Position numbers and translations under genes: made by a program | Part shown: piece by piece, positions 42,920 to 54,962 of the stretch | Position numbering within the stretch: the first letter of the stretch is position 1 | Layout: the number at the start of each line of letters is the position of its first letter | Source: Ophiosphaerella korrae | Taxonomy: Eukaryota > Ascomycota > Dothideomycetes > Pleosporales > Phaeosphaeriaceae | Direction: 5' to 3' | Length of the DNA: 64,000 bases | NCBI GenBank assembly: GCA_028456385.1 | Contig: JALNQF010000051.1 | Coordinates: 62,001-126,000 of the forward strand | Notes under the pieces: model-generated | Databases searched by the model: none | Seen by the model: only the letters and a program-made list of their open reading frames with translations | Told to the model about the DNA's origin: nothing

Positions 42920-45900
42920 ATGACCTCGGCCCCTCCAGCCCCGGGCCCCTCCGGGCGCTCGAATGCGGCGCACCCAGAGACAATGGACCCATACTCGACG
43001 ATAGGCCAGTTCTCGTTTGCGCCTGCAACAAAAACAACGGTCGTTACTACGACATACACAACCACCACCACCTTTCCTCCCCTATGTGTAAATGCTCCTG
43101 GCAGCCTCGGCAAACGCGACCCCAAGGAGTATCCCCTGGCTCACGTACAAGCACCAGAGTCAATACGAAAGATTTACTTCGATGCCGGTGGCGACTTAGC
43201 ATGTTTTGAGGAGGCGGACGGCGTGTCCAACACAGTTCAAGAGGTATGCCTTAACACGTCCAGGGATATACCTGCCAACGGGGCTCCTCCTTCCGGGGCG
43301 GCTTCTTCTGAAACAATAGTGACTGACAACTCAAATTCCAGCACAAGCTCCTCCAAGACTCTCTGCGATCATCTAACGGTACGCTGAAGAAAGTCGAGTC
43401 GTTCAAAGGACCTCCAGTGTTCGCAACGCCGAGCCGCATGACTCGCCCCGGCTTTAGTGCTCCGCATCCAGCGTTACGCGCGGTATCCGCCCGTCGAAAA
43501 CGAGACCACGTCGACGACTCGCCGCCCGTCCCATCGATCAAAGAAGCTGCCGAGCTTGCGAGTCTGCATCGTCGAAATAAGAAGCCACGCATTGTTGAAG
43601 AGAAAGGCGAAGATGCTATACACACGGGCTCCCATTTCACTCCAGAGGACATGGAAGATCCCATTCCAGCTACATCTGATGCAGATGTCGGGGTTTTGAG
43701 CGTGTCTAAAACACCTAAAATTAGAGCAGGCTCGTCTTTACGAGCCGGCCATAGAGCTACGTCCCAGCAAGCCGACAAGACACAGCCGCCACCCCCACGA
43801 TGGCAAATATCAGAGTCTTCCGCTGGGCCTTCCAACGTCGGGCCAGGCTCGTTTGAGCAACGTGACCAATCACCAGAACATTCTTTTGCCACCACCATCC
43901 TCGACGGCCCTGGAATTGCCGCTACACCTCCAATTGCAGAGTCCGATAGAGAACCAGCCGGTCTGTTCGCTGATGATGAATCATTCTCTTCAACTCGACT
44001 TACGCCTATCGACACTGGATCAGCACAGGATGCTAGCTTACCGAGTCCCAGTCTGTCTCCTATAACTGCTGCCGCTAACGCGCAGCAGAGCACTAGTGGG
44101 GTTCCATATCTAAGTGCGGAAGGTAACTACGACTCCAATGATGTCTCGGGGTTTACTCTCTCACAGACTGGAGCTGGAGCGGAGGATTTTCCCCTCTTCC
44201 CTCCCGGATCTCGACACCTTGACCTTCCAGCCCATGAGCTGGCTAGCCCAAACCCACAGCTATTAACGCCGACTGTTATGGGCATTCCCAACATGTTGAA
44301 CTCATTCGATGCTTTACCAGAACAGATGAAGTCCTATGTCATGTATCAGTTACTCAGGAGGTGTAAGAAACCAACTCTACATTTTGTCGCCGATGTTGTC
44401 AATCCAGCCTTGAAGCGTGACTTTATTACTTCCTTGCCCGCGGAACTTGGCCTGGAGATAATTGGTTATCTAGACGTAAAGAGCATGTGCAGCGCGGCGC
44501 AGGTCTCTACTAATTGGCGCCGGCTTGTTGACACTCATGAGAGTGCATGGAAAGATTTGATTCAAAAGGACGGATACAAATTACCACATGGCGAGCTGGA
44601 GCGTGCTGTTCAAGAAGGTTGGGGTTGGCAGTTTTCCCAATCATCAGAGAGCTACGAACGCGACCTCAGGGCCACGTCGGTTGCCTCCAGGTCAGACAGT
44701 GAAGCACATGCTGGCTCTTCCAGCACCGGCCATCCTGGCGGGTTTCATGATCATGATGGTGCCATCACACGGTCGTCATCTACGCGACAGAAGAGGAAAG
44801 CGACCAGCAAACATGGTGCATCTAAGAAGCAGCGTAAGAAGGTTTCCTCCACGGCCAAAACTCAGATTGCCCGCTATTCTCGACCCGGAGCATTGCAGGA
44901 TGGCCCTAATGCATTTGCTCAGCGAGCTCGAAATGCTATCCCTGATCCTCGGGTGGGTCTACCAAGTCTACGCAACATGCATCTCTTCAAGTCGTTATAC
45001 CAACGGCATCATCTCATTCGGAAGAGCTGGATGGCGGAGGACACAAAGCCCAAGCACATTGCCTTCCGTGCTCATCAGCGCCATGTTGTCACGTGCCTAC
45101 AGTTTGACACTGATAAGATTCTTACTGGAAGTGATGATACAAATATCAATGTTTACGACACCCAGACAGGGGCCTTACGGAGTCGTCTTGAAGGCCACGA
45201 AGGTGGTGTGTGGGCCTTACAATATGAGGGCAATACCCTGGTATCGGGCTCAACTGATCGATCAGTCCGGGTTTGGGACATTGAGAAAGGAAAGTGCACC
45301 CAGGTTTTCCATGGCCATACTTCCACTGTCCGATGTCTTGTCATTCTCAAGCCGACACAGATCGGAGAGACGGCGGATGGCCAACCTATTCTCATGCCCA
45401 AAGAGGAATTGATCATTACTGGTTCTCGAGACTCTTCGCTGCGTGTGTGGAAACTGCCTAAGCCGGGTGATCGAAGCATCATACAAACCGGGGCTACATC
45501 CAACGATCACGACAACCCTTACTTCATCCGCGCGCTGACAGCTCACCATCACTCGGTTCGAGCTATTGCTGCTCATGGTGATACTCTTGTTAGCGGAAGC
45601 TATGACTGTACTGTCCGAGTCTGGAAAATATCGACAGGTGAGGCTTTGCAACGTCTTCAAGGTCATTCGCAAAAAGTCTACAGTGTAGTGCTAGACCACG
45701 CCCGCAATCGGTGCATCAGTGGATCCATGGACAATATGGTCAAGGTATGGTCCTTGGAGACGGGTGCATGTCTGTTCACCCTTGAGGGCCATACTTCTCT
45801 TGTTGGTTTACTCGATCTTAGCCACGGACGGCTTGTATCTGCTGCTGCGGACTCGACCTTGAGGATCTGGGACCCGGAGAATGGGCAATGTAAGAGTAGG

Positions 45901-46290
45901 CTTTGTGCTCATACAGGTGCCATTACTTGCTTTCAGCATGACGGCCAGAAGGTGATTTCAGGCTCAGACCGCACACTAAAGATGTGGAACGTCAAGACTG
46001 GCGAGTTTGTGAAAGACCTGTTGACGGATTTGAGTGGTGTATGGCAAGTAAAGTTCAACGAGCGTCGATGTGTGGCTGCTGTTCAACGAAACAGCATGAC
46101 TTATATTGAGGTAAGCACAGAAAGCACAGTAATCTATACGCATGCTAACAGATCACAGGTTCTAGACTTTGGTGCCTCGCGTGACGGGGTCCCTGTGGAG
46201 CAGCGTGGCCGGCGCATTGTTGTCAACTCCAGGGGCCATGAGATTGAAGACGTCACCGAGGGCGAGCCGACGGATGCAGACCAAGCGTGA
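42920..46290 (+). CDS. CDC4: F-box/WD40 SCF substrate receptor Cdc4
   Basis: The exons 42920-43243, 43342-46110 and 46159-46290 give 1074 aa. The first intron (98 nt) joins SNTVQE to HKLLQDSLRSS in phase. The second (48 nt, GTAAGC donor, TGCTAACAG branch region) happens to be free of stops and a multiple of three, so it could be misread as coding. A long disordered N-terminus is followed by a dimerisation-like helix (LPEQMKSYVMYQLLRRC), an F-box (about residues 470-515, ITSLPAELGLEIIGYLDVKS), a basic linker (SKKQRKKV) and seven to eight WD40 repeats (about 686-1020) with GH...WD signatures such as LVSGSTDRSVRVWD. Cdc4 recruits phosphodegron substrates to SCF for ubiquitination, controlling the cell cycle and transcription factors. 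The main alternative is another F-box/WD40 paralogue such as SconB/Met30, but the layout fits Cdc4 best. Confidence 0.92.
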
Positions 46291-46801
46291 TTCCTGCTTT
46301 GACGAGCGACCTTTTTTCCGGCAGTTAATTCCGATATGTTCAAAAGCTATACCCCTTATGCGACTGGATTGAGATACGGCAACATGGCGATACTTTATTT
46401 TTGAGGACAGACGAATGGAGAATTTTGCATCAGCTCTGCATATGCACATGTGCACTGGGCGTTTTATGTTAGGATAGGAAGTGTGCATTGCATGGCCCGG
46501 AGTTTTTCTGCATGGATAGGGATGTTAACGGATAAGTGGCATTATGAGGATTGACATCTCTTTCTAGCAATGCATTACGATAAACATCAAGTATAAGCAT
46601 GATGTAAATTTTTCTTTCCATGACATTGGTGAAGTCGGTGCTTGGCATGATTGGGGTGCTCGTCATAGTTTGTGGTGCTTATGCAGGCTAGTGCACCAGT
46701 AACCAACATCAACCAAGCGTTATTCGGCCCAACCTAATACCTACCAGATACGCGTACACTGTACACTCTCCAGATATGATTCTCCTTGGCGACACCTTCT
46801 A
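46291..46801. other. intergenic: CDC4 3' UTR and ETP1 promoter
   Basis: No gene is seen in this 510-nt interval; the genes on both sides run in the plus direction. Confidence 0.5.
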
Positions 46802-48856
46802 ATGCCAGCCTACTTCTTCCACCTCACCTTTGAGCTATATCCTTCGCGCCTCTCCACGGAGGCAACATACGCCCCACCACCACAGACAGACATCTTCACG
46901 TCGGAGCTCCCCGTCCACCGACAGGCACCTTTGGCGTCACAAACTGTCGCTCCTAGCTGCGAAGCCGTTCGCCCAGCAGCAGCTCGCGAGCGGCCAGGAG
47001 CTGCTCGTCGATTTAGTCAGCGCGCGCGACCGCCGTCGGTATCGGACCACCACGATAGCCCTGTGCCAGTAATCAAGCCTCCCAAACGACCTGGTCACCG
47101 GCGGACCCTTAGCTTCGCGCATCGCGACTGGCGCTTCGACACCATCTCCATTCTGAGCATCGATATGAACGCAGACCCCGCACAGACGCAGAACTCGGGC
47201 GGGCTTGCGACCAAGGGCAAGTTCATCCCCTCGGAGGTGAAGGATAGTCAGGTGGGATGGGGCGTTGTCCACCTGTACCGCGATGGCCAGGAGACGCCCG
47301 GTCTATATCACGAAACCGAGGGGGCAAGCAAAGACTTCAACGAGGATGCCTGCACAACAGTCTGCATTCTGGCTGTACCCTCGTACATGACGCCATCGGA
47401 CTTTCTGGGCTTCGTGGGAGAGAGGACGAGGGAGCAGGTGTCGCACTTCAGGCTCATCAAGACAAGCAGGGCGAACAAGTACATGGTCCTCATGAAATTT
47501 CGCGAGGCCACACAGGCGCGAGAATGGAGAAAGGAGTGGAATGGCAAGCCTTTCAACAGCATGGAGCCCGAATACTGCCATGTGGTCCTGGTCAAATCAA
47601 TCAATTTCCAGAACGGTGACTCCAACCACGATCCTTCCTCCTACCCGGACTTGACCAACGACCCTTTTGCTCCAGCACCCACCAAGCAGCCTACCGCTCC
47701 TCTTCCACCCGCAACTGCTGTCTCCTCGCCTGTCGAAGCACCCCCGCTGGCTTCTTCTCTCACCGTAAAACCACACGCACCGCCTACGCCTGCACTGGTC
47801 GAGCTTCCAACTTGTCCCGTCTGTCTCGAGCGCATGGACGAGACCACCGGCCTCCTCACAATTCTATGTCAGCACGTCTTTCATTGTGCCTGTCTTGAGA
47901 AATGGCGCGGCTCGGGATGTCCAGTATGTCGCTACACTCAGAACGACGCTTTCACTTCGCATCGCGGCGTTGACGGAGACGCACCCGACAATGAATGTAG
48001 CGTGTGTGGCTCAACCCAAAACCTCTGGATCTGCTTAATCTGCGGCAACGTAGGCTGCGGGCGTTACGATTCTGCGCACGCATTCGCGCATTACGAGACT
48101 ACTTCACACACATATGCTATGGACGTCGTCACCCAGCATGTATGGGATTACGCAGGCGACGGCTACGTGCACCGACTCATCCAGAACAAAGCAGACGGTA
48201 AACTCGTCGATATGCCCGCATCCACCCACGGCTCCTTTGGCCCGCCCGGCATGACCAGCTACGCAAACGACACCGTCCCTCGTGAGAAACTCGACAATAT
48301 GGGCATGGAATACGCATATCTCCTCACCTCACAACTCGAATCCCAACGCGCCTACTTCGAAGAGCAACTAGAGCGCGCCGTTGACAAGGCAGCCAAAGCA
48401 GCTTCTTCCGCCGACGAAGCATCCCACGCCGTCACCACCCTAAATCAAAAGCTGGACACCCTCACCCTCCAGCACACAGACGCTCAGGCCACAATCACAT
48501 CGCTCGAGCGCGACCTCGAACGCACCAAGCAAAAAGCATCGTCTGCGTCTGATCTCGCCCGCAAGCTCACAAAACAGTACAGAGAAGAACAAACCATCAA
48601 CGAGTCTCTCCTATCACGCATCAAACATGTCGAGAAGAAGGCCGAGGAAGCGGATGCGCGTGCTAAAGACTTGGAGGCCCAGAAGGCAGATCTCGAAGAG
48701 CAGAACAGAGACCTTTCGTTCTTCATCAGCGGGCAGCAGAAGCTGAGGGAAATGCAAGGAAATGAGATCATGGGATTGGAGGAAGGAGAAGTTGAAGGAG
48801 GGACAGTGGAGGTTGCGGAGAAGAAGAGCAGGAGGAAGGGAAAGAAGAAGGTGTGA
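46802..48856 (+). CDS. ETP1: RING/ZnF-UBP protein, BRAP2/Etp1 family
   Basis: A single-exon 684-aa gene. Residues 180-265 form the BRAP2 RRM-like domain (TTVCILAVPSYMTPSDFLGF; KYMVLMKFREATQAREW). A C3H2C3 RING finger follows at about 338-377 (CPVCLERM, CQHVFHCACLEKW, CPVCRY). A UBP-type zinc finger at about 399-460 contains CSVCGSTQNLWICLICG, CGRYDSAHAFAHYETTSHTY. Residues 505-660 are a long coiled coil, and the C-terminus is Lys-rich. The architecture is that of human BRAP/IMP and yeast Etp1, a ubiquitin-binding E3-like protein involved in ethanol tolerance in yeast and Ras signalling in animals. All zinc ligands appear present. The 90-residue Pro/Arg-rich N-terminus may be an over-long start; ATG at 47164 (MNADPAQTQ) is an alternative. 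Confidence 0.93.
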   Translation: MPAYFFHLTFELYPSRLSTEATYAPPPQTDIFTSELPVHRQAPLASQTVAPSCEAVRPAAARERPGAARRFSQRARPPSVSDHHDSPVPVIKPPKRPGHRRTLSFAHRDWRFDTISILSIDMNADPAQTQNSGGLATKGKFIPSEVKDSQVGWGVVHLYRDGQETPGLYHETEGASKDFNEDACTTVCILAVPSYMTPSDFLGFVGERTREQVSHFRLIKTSRANKYMVLMKFREATQAREWRKEWNGKPFNSMEPEYCHVVLVKSINFQNGDSNHDPSSYPDLTNDPFAPAPTKQPTAPLPPATAVSSPVEAPPLASSLTVKPHAPPTPALVELPTCPVCLERMDETTGLLTILCQHVFHCACLEKWRGSGCPVCRYTQNDAFTSHRGVDGDAPDNECSVCGSTQNLWICLICGNVGCGRYDSAHAFAHYETTSHTYAMDVVTQHVWDYAGDGYVHRLIQNKADGKLVDMPASTHGSFGPPGMTSYANDTVPREKLDNMGMEYAYLLTSQLESQRAYFEEQLERAVDKAAKAASSADEASHAVTTLNQKLDTLTLQHTDAQATITSLERDLERTKQKASSASDLARKLTKQYREEQTINESLLSRIKHVEKKAEEADARAKDLEAQKADLEEQNRDLSFFISGQQKLREMQGNEIMGLEEGEVEGGTVEVAEKKSRRKGKKKV

Positions 48857-49529
48857 TGGACTACCTCCTTGCATTTTTGGCGTCTGTGAGCATTTTAGAC
48901 ATGGCGTTGAGTCTTTGGCTCGGATTTTTTTTTTCATGAGATACCCAGACGAGGTCCGGTGGACCCACGGCTTACACTCAATCTCATTATCTCGTGGTAG
49001 TAGCCACTGAGCCATCATATTCCGTCCGCTTGGCTCGCCACTTGTCGCCCTCATATCAAATCAGTTGATATCACATCACTCGCCCAAACACAAATAATGT
49101 AACAATGTAAATAAATTCATTACACAATCTCCCAACCCCCATCCAATGCCCAACGCCCAAAGAAGATATAAACAATATACACACACGTCATGTCCGTAAT
49201 AAGATGTGATTTGTCAGAAGCGTACATTTCGGGTCATCAAAGTCATGTCATGCTAAGTCGTGAAGAAAGAAGAAACGCCCCAGTCATACTGGATAGCGAA
49301 GCAAGACAGGTCGTGGAAAGGACAGACGGGGGAGCAAAACGCCGAGGAAGGAAATACCAGAGCCCCACTTCCGAGATGCGCCAATTCCTACTTGATGGGA
49401 TGTATCCAATTTCTGGAGATATGGGGAGGGAGGGTGATGCGAAAGGGGGCTGAAGTCCTTGTATCCAAGTGGAGGGCGATGTTGGCTGTATCCAGAGGGT
49501 CAGTAAGGATGAGCCTACGACCCAACTCC
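48857..49529. other. convergent 3' intergenic interval
   Basis: 670 nt lie between the ends of ETP1 (plus) and the Rid1-like gene (minus). Short frames only; no feature recognised beyond the shared 3' UTR region. Confidence 0.5.
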
Positions 49530-52144
49530 TTAGATCCAGTCATCATCCAACTTCTTGCCGTCACCGATGCCAATGTCCTTCTCGAACCCAAGTCCCAAAT
49601 CGAATTTTGGTGCCTGGAGCTGCGGCGCCGGTTCGGCCTTCTTCTTGGGGCTCTGTTTGATGGGAGAATTGATGCCACTCTTGCCATCGCCCGGGCCCAT
49701 GCGCACAGTCTTAACGTCCCAGTCATCTTCAATCGCAGCACCAATCCAGACCTTGACGCTATCATGCACAGCGCCATAGTACTTGGGGTTGCACGCACGG
49801 AGATGTCCCATAAGTTTCTCGAAACCCGAAACCTTAAGCTCTTGGCGGAGCGTGTTGCGTGCTTCGCGCGAGGGCAAGCTGGCGATGATGCCGTTAAGAA
49901 GGTCAATATGGGTAGCGAGGTAATTTGTCGCATCCCATTCTACACCACCAACATAAGGCGCAGCGGGCACGATAGCGCGTTGGCCTGGGAAGTGTGTCTC
50001 TGCGTACGACTTGGGAGGTGAATCCTTCGAAGGAGCTGGGGGAATGGGAATAACATTGAGGTGATGAATGAAGATCCAAAAAACCTCTTTAGTGACATTA
50101 GACATTTCCTTGCACCAGACTTGGTAGGGTCGTGGCTGATGCATTTGAAGAACGAACGGTACAGTGGAGGACTCCTTCTCCTTGACTGGATCCTTCAAAT
50201 ACTTAAGGAGCTGGGTCGCCCGTTGCTCCATGTCGGACTTTGAAGCCGTAGAAATGTGCGCGAAAATGATCTCGATGATGAGCTCACGCGTAGTAAACTC
50301 ACTAGGGCCCTTGTGCTCTTCGTCAAACAACATAGCGAGGAGAGCAGGGTAAAGTGTCACGGAAATCTCGTTGAGCTGTTTCAGGGCAGTTGCAGTCGTA
50401 CACAACCCCTTTAAGCATCGGAGGAGCTCGTGAAGTAGAGTATCTTCATGGTCTTCTCGCCACTCGATGCCCATGATTCGGTGCAGGAGTCCGACCAATT
50501 CTGTCATACCCCCCTCTTGGATGAAGGTGTCAACCCAATCGACAGTCTCATTTCGAAGCAGCAATCGAAGCTTGTGCAATTTGCCGATTTCAACATCACG
50601 AGGTTTTGGCGTCTTCTTGAGGTATTTAATGAATTCATCAGCTTTCACTGTCTTCACTCCGTTTGAAACAGAACGGTCCGAGGCATTGGAAACCAGCGAC
50701 CTGGTGGATGGTGATTTGGGTATGGGAGCCGACTTCGATGACGTTTTCCTCTCGTTAGCGTCACCCTTCTGTTTTTTAGTTGGAGAATCGCCTCTGCTGA
50801 ATGTGAATGTCCTGCTTCGTGGGCGCTCGCGCTTAGTTGAGGCCGACTGATCTGCCTGTGACACGGTATGTTCTTCTTCAACAGATCCATCTCTAGATCT
50901 CGGCTTGCAAGTCGGTCTTCCATCACTTTCACCGATTGAGGACTGCGCAGACGTAGCTCTTGAGGTCTGAGGCGTGGGAAGCTTGTGCATACGAACGAAG
51001 TCAGCTTTGACCTCAAGCTTCAACGTCCGCATCTGAGCTCGTTGATGTGTAGGGATGTTTCGCGATTCCTACAACTATCAGCCTTGTTTCACATTTATTT
51101 ACCAGCTTTACTCACCAAAACCTGTTCAAATTCAGCGTCCACCATCTTGGGATCAAGCTTAGTGGGTGATTTGGGAGCCTCCATCTGTCTAGACTTGCCA
51201 TTGAATGCAGCAACAGCAGCCATGACCCTATTAGGTTTCTTGGCTGCCACAGCTGGTTGCGATGCGACTCTTGAGCTGTCATCCTTTCTACTAACATCGG
51301 TGCTAGCACGGCTCATGGGGGGCCTCGCGGTCATACCCTTGGGTGGTGCGCTCTCTTTGGTCCTACCTCCATTGCCCTTAGTATCTGATAGTGGTACTCG
51401 CTCATTGCTTTTCTTGCGACTGAAAGTTTCGAGTAGCGAGGCTGTAGGTGTACTCTTGGGAACGACCATGGACTTGGGGCGTTCTTTGGTTTGAGGTCGC
51501 TTCTGCAACGACGGCTGGCCATAGTCGAAGAAGTTGCGCTGCTTGGAGGGAGAGTATTCTTGTGAACCGTAAAGTACAACTCCCTCCTCAATGCTACGCC
51601 GTTCATCGCTTAGTGGCACCTTACTGGTAGTGGTGACTTCCTGCAGCGGGCCCGAACTAAACTCGGCCCAAATAGGGGTGCGCGGCGGTGCGACTGCATT
51701 CGACGAGCTTGGCGGCGTTGTATTCTCCTTATCTCTGGGCTGCTTGACAGGCGACTGCTTGCTGTCCTTCGACCTCCCCTTACTGAACATGGCAGCCAGG
51801 TTGGCCGAAGACTTGGTCTTCTTCGGCTTGTCTTCGATGTATTCGTCTTCACGAAGTCGCTTCACGTCCATAGACTGCTTAGCGGACCTCTCATCCTTCT
51901 TGGCCAGGGACCGCAGCGAGACGGAGCTAAGCGTCTTCTTATGTAGGCTCTTCTTGGGGCTGTGAGAATGATCGGGTGGTAGGAATGGCGCCTGGAAGTC
52001 GGCGGCAGGCTGGTTCTTCTTTAGCTCCAGGCCGTCCGAGGGAGCGCGCTTGTGTTTGGTGGGTGCAATAATGGATTTGAGCACCGCGGCTGACTTGTTG
52101 CGTCGGTGTCCTGCAGCAGGTGCAGCGAACGCGGGCGACGCCAT
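49530..52144 (-). CDS. GBD/FH3-domain protein, Rid1-like
   Basis: Two exons, 51116-52144 and 49530-51068, give 855 aa. The 47-nt intron (GTGAGT donor) joins DAEFEQVL to ESRNIPTHQRAQMRTLKLEV in phase. The N-terminal 330 residues are basic and Ser-rich. A formin-type GTPase-binding/FH3 region starts at the exon junction (VDAEFEQVL, then MRTLKLEVKADFVRMHKLP) and continues after a Ser-rich insert as an armadillo-like helical array (about 470-780), for example VDWVDTFIQEGGMTELVGLL. There are no FH1 polyproline or FH2 actin domains; the protein ends with a Lys/Asp-rich tail. This is the layout of fungal proteins annotated as GTPase-binding protein Rid1, expected to bind Rho-type GTPases in polarity control. 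The domain call is firm; the name is by analogy. Confidence 0.82.
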
Positions 52145-52801
52145 GGTTGAAGCGTCAACCGGGCAAGAATTATGCAGAGTTGAGGCGGTTGAAGGAAGGC
52201 ATAAAACGTGCCTCGTCTATAACAGAAGGAGGGTGGACATAATAGAGGCAGGCAGCGAGTCGAGTCGAGGTGCTGGGTGACCGGTAATGAGTGACGGTTG
52301 GGGTGCGTAAACATGCTGGGGTATTGTCCCAGCAACCAAATCACGCTAACACGGGAATGCGACCAACGCACGTGAATCCCGTCTCTCGTCCAATTACCTG
52401 CCATTTCAAGACAACATGTAATTATTGGATGAGCTGCTTTTCTTTTGCTTGCAACTTCTTTAGAAATCCACGTTTCTGCATGGCTGGGCCAGCGCAGGGA
52501 AACCTACGCGCTATTCCGCTCGTGACGGCCCTTGCCTATCATGCTACCATGGTACGTCCATCGGACGACCTTAGTCTTGTACACCATGTTTGAGCTGTTG
52601 TAATCATCATGGTTGGAGTTCTTCTTTATGTCCATACTACCTTCGAAATTTAATACGTAGCAATGTTGAGTAGAAGACAAATATGAATGCTACAGTTCTC
52701 CAAGCCAAGGTTGAGCCCCCCAAGCACCAGCTGTGCGCTCCCCCTCTGATGCTAGATCCTCCCTCCTTCCCTTCTTCCAGACAATCACAAACTTCTATGG
52801 C
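52145..52801. other. intergenic, Rid1-like promoter
   Basis: About 650 nt between two minus-strand genes. No gene is supported; it contains the promoter of the Rid1-like gene and the 3' UTR of the secreted-protein gene. Confidence 0.5.
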
Positions 52802-54962
52802 TTAGAACAATTTATTGCTCCGCTTCATCTCGCCGAAACTGACCAGGGGTCCACCGATCTCCGCTCCCTTCGCTCCACACCCTTGTGTACTGACACAAAT
52901 GCCAGTGGTGGTTCCATTGCAATTGCAATACTCCTTTACGCATACATGTCCTATTCTGCATCCCACCGTTGCCGAGCATCGGATAGGCCTCGGTTTGCGC
53001 GGGTCCGGCTCGTTGCACTTGAAGAGGGCTGAGTCGAAGCAAACGCCACGGCCCTCGGACTCGCGGCCACAAATGCACGTCGAGGTACCATTAGTGTTGC
53101 AAAGGCGTTTGAACTCGCAGTTTGAGTCGCAGGCAGTTGAAGTGCATACCCCATTTGCACATGTTTTACCCTGCGCGCAGGCATTGCCACAAGTACCGCA
53201 GTGGTCATTATCAGTGCGCATATCACGACAGGCACCGTTGCACAGCTCAACGCCATTACCGTTACAGATTGGTGTAGGTAGAGGTAGTACTGGGTAGCCT
53301 GGAACAGTACTAGTAGCAAAGGTTGATGTGGTGAAAGCCGAAGAGAGATTTGCACCAGGGCTTGAGCTAGCAGACAAGCTGATCCTTGAGGAAGCAGATA
53401 ATGTACTGCTAAGCACGGGTATGCTAGTATTCCTGTATGGTGGACGTATAGTAGTGCTTATAACGAAGCTGCTCGTTTCTGCGCTATTGGACTCCGTGCT
53501 GCTAAGGAAACTTGTTACAGTCGTGCTACCTAACAGGCTTGTTCTGCCGATAGACGATGGAGGTGAAACGGTACTGATCCTGATCGGACTTGTCGCGATA
53601 CTGCTGAAAGATGACGGTTCTGTGATGATGGAAGAGGGTGTAGCATCTGAGCTACTAGAAGCGCTGCTTGGTCCGATGCTAACACTCGAGGAAATGGTAG
53701 GTTCCATAACCGATGAGCTCTCGGTGTCCGTACTTGAAATGTGTGTACTGGAAGAAGAAACATCTGGCATGCTATCAGAAGCACTGCTAATCGCAGTACT
53801 CGACCCGAACGAAACAGTAGGTGTGATGATAAAAGAACTCTCGGTTCCGGTTGTCGAAAAGCTTCCAGTCTTTGTACTACTCAGGGAGAAAGTAACAGTA
53901 TCGTTAGTCGAAGTAGCTGATTGTGTGCTACTCAGAGAAAAGTTACTTGTTCTTGTACTGCTTGAAGAAAACTTGCTAGATGTTGTAGTGCTGAAAGAAA
54001 CCTCGCTAGTCGGTACGCCGCTCAGGGAGAAGTTGCTTGTCTGTGTGCTGATTGAAGAGAAGTTGCGTGTTTTTGTGCTGATCAAGGAGAAATTGCTCGT
54101 TTGTGTTATGCTGAGAGATGAAGCGCTCATAGTTAAGCTAGTTGAAGAGCTATTGCTGGTTGCTGTGCTGCTCAGAGAAGACCCGCTGGTTACTGCACTG
54201 CTTAGAGAAAAACTGCTGGTTAATGTGTTGCTCAAAGAAGAACTGCTAGCTAATGTACCGCTTGGGAATACGGACAACAAGCTGGAGGGTGTGCCGCATG
54301 GTTTTCCAGTTATGATCGTGTTTATGAAAGTGGCGGTTATAAACCGGGTTGTTGTCTTAGCGATCTTAGCATACGGCAGTAAAAATATCAAGTTTACACG
54401 CACCGTACTGATAGAAGTTACATATGCTGAGGTGACCCCTAGTGCCGACTTGCATAGACAAGCACTTCTATAATTCGGAATGTCGCAAGCATTAGTAACG
54501 TGTGTTGGAATGGGGCTGAATGTCGTTGTCGTGAAAGATGACAGAGGGGGAGTAGGTGGCGGCGCCCATTGTCGAGGACCAAATTTATTTCCTCTAATCA
54601 TTGTCGAGGTAGAATCGGATGTTTCACTGGGTGTGATAGATGGAACGATTGAAGCAGTAAGAGTAGGACAAGTAGTGGTTGTAGTAGTGAAGCTCACTTC
54701 CGCAAATGTACTCGTAACACTGAAATAATTGTAAGTAATCGTGAGTATCTTGAAGGCTTCGAACTTACATCGGATAAATAAGCACAGTGGTCGTTAGAAA
54801 TCTCTCACAAGCAAGCACATCGCGGATAGGCACTAGGTTAGGATCTGACCCCCATACCGCGTTATAACAATCGTTGCGGTTGCAATTAGCCTGCCTTTCC
54901 TGAAGGCGCTCCCCGGAGACAAGAAGAGAACTAAGCAGGATAGCAAAGTTGAAGAGCTCCAT
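52802..54962 (-). CDS. secreted Ser/Thr-rich protein with Cys-rich C-terminus
   Basis: Exons 54769-54962 and 52802-54719 give 703 aa; the 49-nt intron has a GTAAGT donor and a TTTCAG acceptor. Residues 1-17 (MELFNFAILLSSLLVSG) are a signal peptide. The mature N-terminus (ERQANCNRNDCYNAVWG ... ACERFL) has the Cys spacing seen in many fungal secreted proteins. Residues 210-545 are a Ser/Thr-rich stalk with degenerate repeats of the type TSNFSLSSTxT, expected to be heavily O-mannosylated. The last 150 residues carry about 24 Cys in patterns such as CGTCGNACAQGKTC and CNTNGTSTCICGRE. No C-terminal hydrophobic GPI signal is seen, so it is probably released or wall-associated. Function unknown. A 381-aa antisense frame is a by-product of the repeats. 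Confidence 0.85.

Noticed and set aside
43251..44093. 280-codon minus-strand frame opposite CDC4
   Set aside because: It lies antisense to the disordered N-terminal region of Cdc4, with no domain or splice signals.
44588..45412. 274-codon plus frame in another phase within CDC4
   Set aside because: It overlaps the F-box/WD40 coding frame, whose domains are unambiguous.
46111..46158. Reading the CDC4 intron as coding
   Set aside because: Complete donor, TGCTAACAG branch region and acceptor, plus a typical 48-nt length, favour an intron.
53328..54473. 381-codon plus-strand frame opposite the secreted protein
   Set aside because: It is a by-product of the Ser/Thr repeat codons on the minus strand, has a monotonous Leu/Val/Glu composition and starts within the repeats; the minus gene has a signal peptide, intron and Cys pattern.
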